Under the pieces are notes generated by a model that was not told where the DNA came from, made no database searches, and saw nothing but the letters and a program-made list of their open reading frames with translations. Of a DNA stretch of 8,768 nt, positions 6,098-8,768 are shown in pieces. Position 1 is the first letter of the stretch. Every line of letters starts with the position of its first letter. The stretch spans positions 1-8,768 of the forward strand of contig JAISPK010000072.1 in assembly GCA_031274985.1 (NCBI GenBank), given 5' to 3'. The DNA is from Coriobacteriales bacterium. GTDB lineage: Bacteria > Actinomycetota > Coriobacteriia > Coriobacteriales > UBA8131. A program made the position numbers and the translations under genes.

Positions 6098-8467
6098 CTA
6101 CTGCCCGTTGATCTTTGCAAGAGGCGCCAATTCTATGAGCAGTTTGCGGGTCTTATTATTCTTATCAAATTGTACCTCAATGGTACCTCCGGCCACAGAA
6201 AGAACAGACCCCCGTCCAAAGACCTTATGTTCTACGAGGTCGCCCGCCTTAAAGTTCACAGCTTCCTTGCGTTCCTGCGTTTGCGAAGGGGTCTTGCTGT
6301 CAGCCTCACTTGAGCCGCTGCCAAAGAGCCGCCCTGCCGGGCTCCCCGTGCCAAAGCTGCCCGTGCCTCTTACGGTGGCAGAACTACTAAAACCTCTTCC
6401 GGTGCCAGAGCCAAAGGTGCCGTTTCTGCTACCACGCTTTTCCCAACCGGTGCCACGGATTCCCTGTGAACCCAAACCAATGCGGTTAAGGAGGTTATTC
6501 GGAATCTCGGTGGTAAAGCGGGACATAGGGTTTGCTGAGGAGAGTCCATAGAGCGAGCGCTGCTGGGCGCAGGTAAGATACAGCAACTCCCGCGCGCGGG
6601 TAATGGCCACGTAAGCCAACCGTCGCTCCTCCTCAACGCCGCGACCCTCTGCCACGGACATCATGTGAGGGAATATTCCCTCCTCCAAGCCGGCAATAAA
6701 GACGACCTTGAATTCGAGACCTTTGGCCGTATGCACCGTCATCAGCTTGAGGTAATCCTCCCCTTCTGCCATGGTGTCCAGATCGCTCCTGAGGGCGAGC
6801 CACTCCATGAAAGCAATGAGGGACTCCGAAGCCGAGGTCTCTGGAATGTCGCCTGTCAAATTCTCCGTCCCCCTGACAGGCACACCAGCCCCGTCCCCCG
6901 GTCCCAGCAAATGCTCAGCAGAAAACTCGGCAGCGACGCCAAAGAATTCCTGCACGTTTTCTTTGCGGGAGGTTGCTTCTTCGTACGGAAGACTTGCCAG
7001 ATAAGCCATGAGCCCGCTTTTTTCGGCGACTATCTCTACGATGCTGCGCAGGTCTCCCTCAAGGAGGCGCAGGTCTTTGATAAGCTGGTTGAACTCCCCT
7101 ACCGAACGCAGCGCTGCCTTGGGCAGCGACTCGTCTGCCAGAGCAAGCTCAGTAGCGTCCATAAAACTGCATCGTTCATCAGAGGCTATCTGCTCGATGC
7201 GCGTGATAGTTGTACCGCCGATACCGCGCCGTGGCTTGTTGATGATCCTTTTTGCGGCCATATCGTCGTGTGGATTAACAACCAGCTTGAGGTACGCCAT
7301 GAGGTCACGGATCTCTTCACGGTCAAAGAAGCGCGTTCCCCCGAAGATGCGATACGGCACACCGGCCCGCATGAGCATGTCCTCAAGGATGCGCGACTGG
7401 GCATTAGTGCGATAAAAAAGTGCAAAGTCTTCATAGGGGTGTCCGGCTCTGTGAAGGCGCTCGATCTCGCCGGCAATCCAGCGACCTTCGTCGCGTTCGT
7501 CGCTCGCGAGATACAGGCGTATCAACTCGCCGGCCTTTTCGTCGGTAAAAAGATGCTTGGCTTTACGGGCTTTGTTATTGGCTATGACGTGGTTTGCCGC
7601 GGTGAGAATGGACGAGGTGGAGCGGTAGTTTTGCTCAAGACGGAGCACCTTGGCGCCGGGGTAATCGTTTTCAAACTCAAGTATGTTGCGAATGTCAGCA
7701 CCGCGCCATGAGTAGATGGACTGATCATCGTCGCCCACCACCATGATGTTTTTATACCTGGCGGCAAGCAGCGTGGCAATCTGGTACTGGGCGTGGTTGG
7801 TGTCCTGATACTCATCTATGGAGATATACAAAAAACGTTCCTGATAACCCTCGAGCACCTCCGGCTGCTCCTTGAGGAGACGCCAGGCGTTCATGAGCAG
7901 ATCATCAAAGTCCATAGCATCGGCTAACTGCAAACGCCGCTCAAGCTCGCGATAAACACGGGCGCATTGTTTTTCGAGAGGCGACTTGGCACGGGCGGCA
8001 AACTCCTCGGCATTTACGAGCTCATTCTTCGCTGAAGAGATGCGCCCGCGCAGAGCATTGAGAGAATAGACCTTGGTGTTGATGTCCAGGTCCGCCACTA
8101 TCTCCTTAACCAGTCGCTTGGAATCATCGTCATCGTAGATGGTAAAGTTGGGGCCGTATCCCAGAAGCTGAGCATGTGCCCTGAGCAAGCGGACGCACAG
8201 GGCATGAAAGGTCAATATCCACATTCCCCGGGTTGAACCGAGCAGCCCGGCCAGGCGCTCGCGCATTTCTGCCGCGGCCTTGTTGGTAAAGGTAATGGCC
8301 AGAATCTGCCAGGGTGAGACCTCCAGGTCTTCCACCAGATGAGCGATACGATAGGTGAGAGCGCGCGTTTTACCGGTGCCCGCCCCGGCCAGGAGCAAAA
8401 GAGGCCCCTCCGTGGTGCTTGCAGCTTCAAATTGTTGACTGTTGAGGCTTGATAGATCGATTGTCAT
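6098..8467 (-). CDS. pcrA: ATP-dependent 3'-5' DNA helicase, PcrA/UvrD type
   Basis: This superfamily 1A helicase unwinds DNA in nucleotide-excision and mismatch repair and removes obstacles such as RecA or RNA polymerase. Its 789 residues contain all motifs in order: Walker A AGAGTGKT (27-34), Ia AITFTNKAAAEM (57-68), Ib near 84-96, Walker B IDEYQD (217-222), III GDDDQSIYSWRGAD (245-258), IV LEQNYRS (277-283), V MTVHTAKGLEF (576-586) and VI EERRLAYVAITRARELLYL (613-631). A Gly/Ser/Thr-rich linker (about 665-722) leads to a C-terminal Tudor-like domain (about 738-787, KAGDLVEHKVFGRGSV), the RNA-polymerase-binding module of Gram-positive PcrA. Residues about 519-548 are an extra Gly/Pro-rich insertion in domain 2B that coincides with an inverted repeat in the DNA. 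The ATG at 8467-8465 has no ribosome-binding site but lies 6 nt after a TATACT box. No LexA box of the GAAC-N4-GTTC type was seen. Confidence 0.95.
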   Translation of the reverse strand: MTIDLSSLNSQQFEAASTTEGPLLLLAGAGTGKTRALTYRIAHLVEDLEVSPWQILAITFTNKAAAEMRERLAGLLGSTRGMWILTFHALCVRLLRAHAQLLGYGPNFTIYDDDDSKRLVKEIVADLDINTKVYSLNALRGRISSAKNELVNAEEFAARAKSPLEKQCARVYRELERRLQLADAMDFDDLLMNAWRLLKEQPEVLEGYQERFLYISIDEYQDTNHAQYQIATLLAARYKNIMVVGDDDQSIYSWRGADIRNILEFENDYPGAKVLRLEQNYRSTSSILTAANHVIANNKARKAKHLFTDEKAGELIRLYLASDERDEGRWIAGEIERLHRAGHPYEDFALFYRTNAQSRILEDMLMRAGVPYRIFGGTRFFDREEIRDLMAYLKLVVNPHDDMAAKRIINKPRRGIGGTTITRIEQIASDERCSFMDATELALADESLPKAALRSVGEFNQLIKDLRLLEGDLRSIVEIVAEKSGLMAYLASLPYEEATSRKENVQEFFGVAAEFSAEHLLGPGDGAGVPVRGTENLTGDIPETSASESLIAFMEWLALRSDLDTMAEGEDYLKLMTVHTAKGLEFKVVFIAGLEEGIFPHMMSVAEGRGVEEERRLAYVAITRARELLYLTCAQQRSLYGLSSANPMSRFTTEIPNNLLNRIGLGSQGIRGTGWEKRGSRNGTFGSGTGRGFSSSATVRGTGSFGTGSPAGRLFGSGSSEADSKTPSQTQERKEAVNFKAGDLVEHKVFGRGSVLSVAGGTIEVQFDKNNKTRKLLIELAPLAKINGQ
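6316..6473 (-). repeat. Low-complexity Gly/Ser linker coding region of the helicase
   Basis: Minus-strand sequence here repeats GGCACC/GGCACG and TTTGGC words and encodes imperfect units such as NGTFGSGTG, RGTGSFGTG and RLFGSGSS between helicase motif VI and the Tudor-like domain. Such disordered linkers are usual at this place in PcrA proteins. The repeat structure is degenerate and suggests slippage-driven length variation. Confidence 0.55.
6851..6899 (-). repeat. Inverted-repeat element inserted in frame in the helicase gene
   Basis: Arms gcctgtca (6851-6858) and tgacaggc (6874-6881) form an 8-bp inverted repeat with a 15-nt loop. The 9-bp word ccgtccccc occurs at 6865-6873 and 6891-6899. 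Together they encode much of the G-D-G-A-G-V-P-V-R-G-T-E-N-L-T-G-D segment, which has no counterpart in the PcrA sequences I remember. It differs in sequence from the palindrome in the ABC-F gene, so this would be a second repeat family. Recognition as a mobile repeat is inference; only one copy is in the window. Confidence 0.55.
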
Positions 8468-8473
8468 GCTCTG

Positions 8474-8479
8474 AGTATA
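8474..8479 (-). promoter_or_regulatory. Putative -10 box of a leaderless helicase promoter
   Basis: The minus strand reads TATACT here, then CAGAGC, then the helicase ATG, so a start site six bases after the -10 box would fall exactly on the A of the ATG. No ribosome-binding sequence precedes the ATG, which agrees with a leaderless mRNA. No good -35 box is present at 16-18 bp spacing, so the promoter is weakly supported. Confidence 0.4.
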
Positions 8480-8485
8480 ACGCAG

Positions 8486-8768
8486 TTAGAGCTCTTGGTG
8501 CTGCAGAGCGCAGCGGGTTATTGCGATGATTCGCAAGCAGAGGTCCGGCTTGGCTACTGCTTGGAGGATTACCTCCGGGCGCAACGACCCTTCGGGGCGA
8601 CTGAGTAGGCCGAGGGAGAGGGTGACAGGGCATGGGTTCCCGCCTTCGCGGGAACGACAGAGGGGTGAAGTGCTCGACGAGAGGCTGGTTCCCTCCTGCA
8701 CCTCAACGATATAATCAGCCAGGTTATAGGTTTTGGGCCGGTTTTTTTTGAGAACCTGGATCTCGGGA
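8486..8768 (-). CDS. C-terminal end of an unidentified protein, possibly extended by repeat DNA
   Basis: A minus-strand frame is open from the right edge of the window (first full codon 8767-8765) to TAA at 8488-8486. The first part, PEIQVLKKNRPKTYNLADYI and then VEVQEGTS, has balanced composition and reads like a real protein end. From about 8675 leftward it passes into the palindrome (CRSREGGNP) and the hairpin-rich region, where the peptide is rich in Ser, Leu, Cys and Arg and looks non-native. I therefore infer a true gene whose original end was replaced or extended when repeat DNA inserted near the stop. I do not recognise the family. A run of eight A (8749-8742) lies in the frame, so the frame could be affected by a homopolymer error. 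The strand and adjacency suit a gene just upstream of the helicase. Confidence 0.4.
   Translation of the reverse strand, partial: PEIQVLKKNRPKTYNLADYIVEVQEGTSLSSSTSPLCRSREGGNPCPVTLSLGLLSRPEGSLRPEVILQAVAKPDLCLRIIAITRCALQHQEL
8521..8655. repeat. Row of small hairpins with 4-nt loops upstream of the helicase
   Basis: Four perfect short inverted repeats follow one another, each with a 4-nt loop: ttgcga-tgat-tcgcaa (8521-8536), ggagg-atta-cctcc (8563-8576), ccc-ttcg-ggg (8588-8597) and gttcccgc-cttc-gcgggaac (8636-8655). A wider pair, caagcag (8534-8540) and ctgcttg (8557-8563), encloses a 16-nt loop. None is followed by a U-run on either strand, so a classic intrinsic terminator is not indicated. 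This fills most of the stretch before the helicase gene that otherwise holds only the unusual tail of the upstream frame. Confidence 0.5.
8634..8661 (+). repeat. REP-like palindromic element (copy B)
   Basis: The plus strand carries a hairpin with arms gttcccgc (8636-8643) and gcgggaac (8648-8655) and loop cttc, followed by gacaga. It matches the minus-strand sequence 4690-4663 at 25 of 28 positions. Two of the three differences are the outermost stem pair, which changes from A-T to G-C and keeps the pairing. It lies in the 3' part of the open frame upstream of the helicase. Confidence 0.85.

Noticed and set aside
6667..6682. Perfect 16-bp palindrome gagggaatattccctc
   Set aside because: It encodes the conserved E-E-G-I-F-P segment of PcrA helicases, so protein conservation explains it, and it is unrelated to the other repeats.
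6665..7711. 348-codon plus-strand open frame opposite the helicase gene
   Set aside because: It covers conserved helicase motifs on the other strand, has no family resemblance and no ribosome-binding site, so it is a shadow frame.
8479..8487. Possible SOS (LexA) box aacgcagtt beside the helicase start
   Set aside because: The half-sites are only three bases apart and lack the outer G and C of a GAAC-N4-GTTC operator.
8742..8749. T-run on the plus strand as an intrinsic terminator
   Set aside because: No GC-rich stem immediately precedes the T-run, and the minus strand reads as plausible coding sequence there.
1..8768. Defence island, prophage or toxin-antitoxin system
   Set aside because: All genes belong to housekeeping or widespread membrane protease families; no integrase, transposase, nuclease pair or phage gene is visible.

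Overview
This window looks like the end of one transcription unit followed by a compact, co-directional block of housekeeping genes, all on the minus strand. In transcription order (right to left) it holds the tail of an unidentified gene, a PcrA/UvrD-type DNA helicase, a CPBP (CAAX-type) intramembrane protease, an ABC-F ATPase, an M50 site-2-protease-like membrane metalloprotease, tryptophanyl-tRNA synthetase (trpS), scpA and the first 104 codons of scpB. Spacings are 19, 3, 7 and 57 bp, then two 4-bp ATGA overlaps (trpS/scpA and scpA/scpB). No terminator-like hairpin with a U-run was seen between helicase and scpB, so a single six-gene or longer operon is the simplest reading.

The organism is a bacterium with Gram-positive-like features: a PcrA-type helicase with a C-terminal Tudor-like domain, ScpAB rather than MukBEF, several TTG/GTG starts, and a helicase promoter placed as if for a leaderless mRNA. 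The series M50 protease - trpS - scpA - scpB suggests Actinobacteriota, perhaps class Coriobacteriia. That placement is from memory of gene order and is only a moderate-confidence inference.

The gene content is largely ordinary, and I see no defence system, prophage, IS element, CRISPR array or RNA gene. The unusual layer is short repetitive DNA. A REP-like palindrome occurs twice: once in frame inside the ABC-F gene (4663-4690, next to a 21-bp tandem duplication and a 13-bp duplication), and once in the tail of the gene upstream of the helicase (8634-8661). The two copies differ at the outermost stem pair by a compensatory A-T to G-C change. A different inverted repeat with a 9-bp direct repeat sits in frame inside the helicase gene and coincides with an extra Gly/Pro-rich insertion. 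The last 250 bases hold a row of small hairpins, each with a 4-nt loop.

Functionally, the block combines DNA repair and replication-conflict resolution (helicase), ribosome/translation maintenance (ABC-F, TrpRS), membrane proteolysis (CPBP, M50) and chromosome segregation (ScpA and ScpB, partners of SMC). Co-transcription would tie these functions to growth; nothing in the sequence shows that the products form one pathway.
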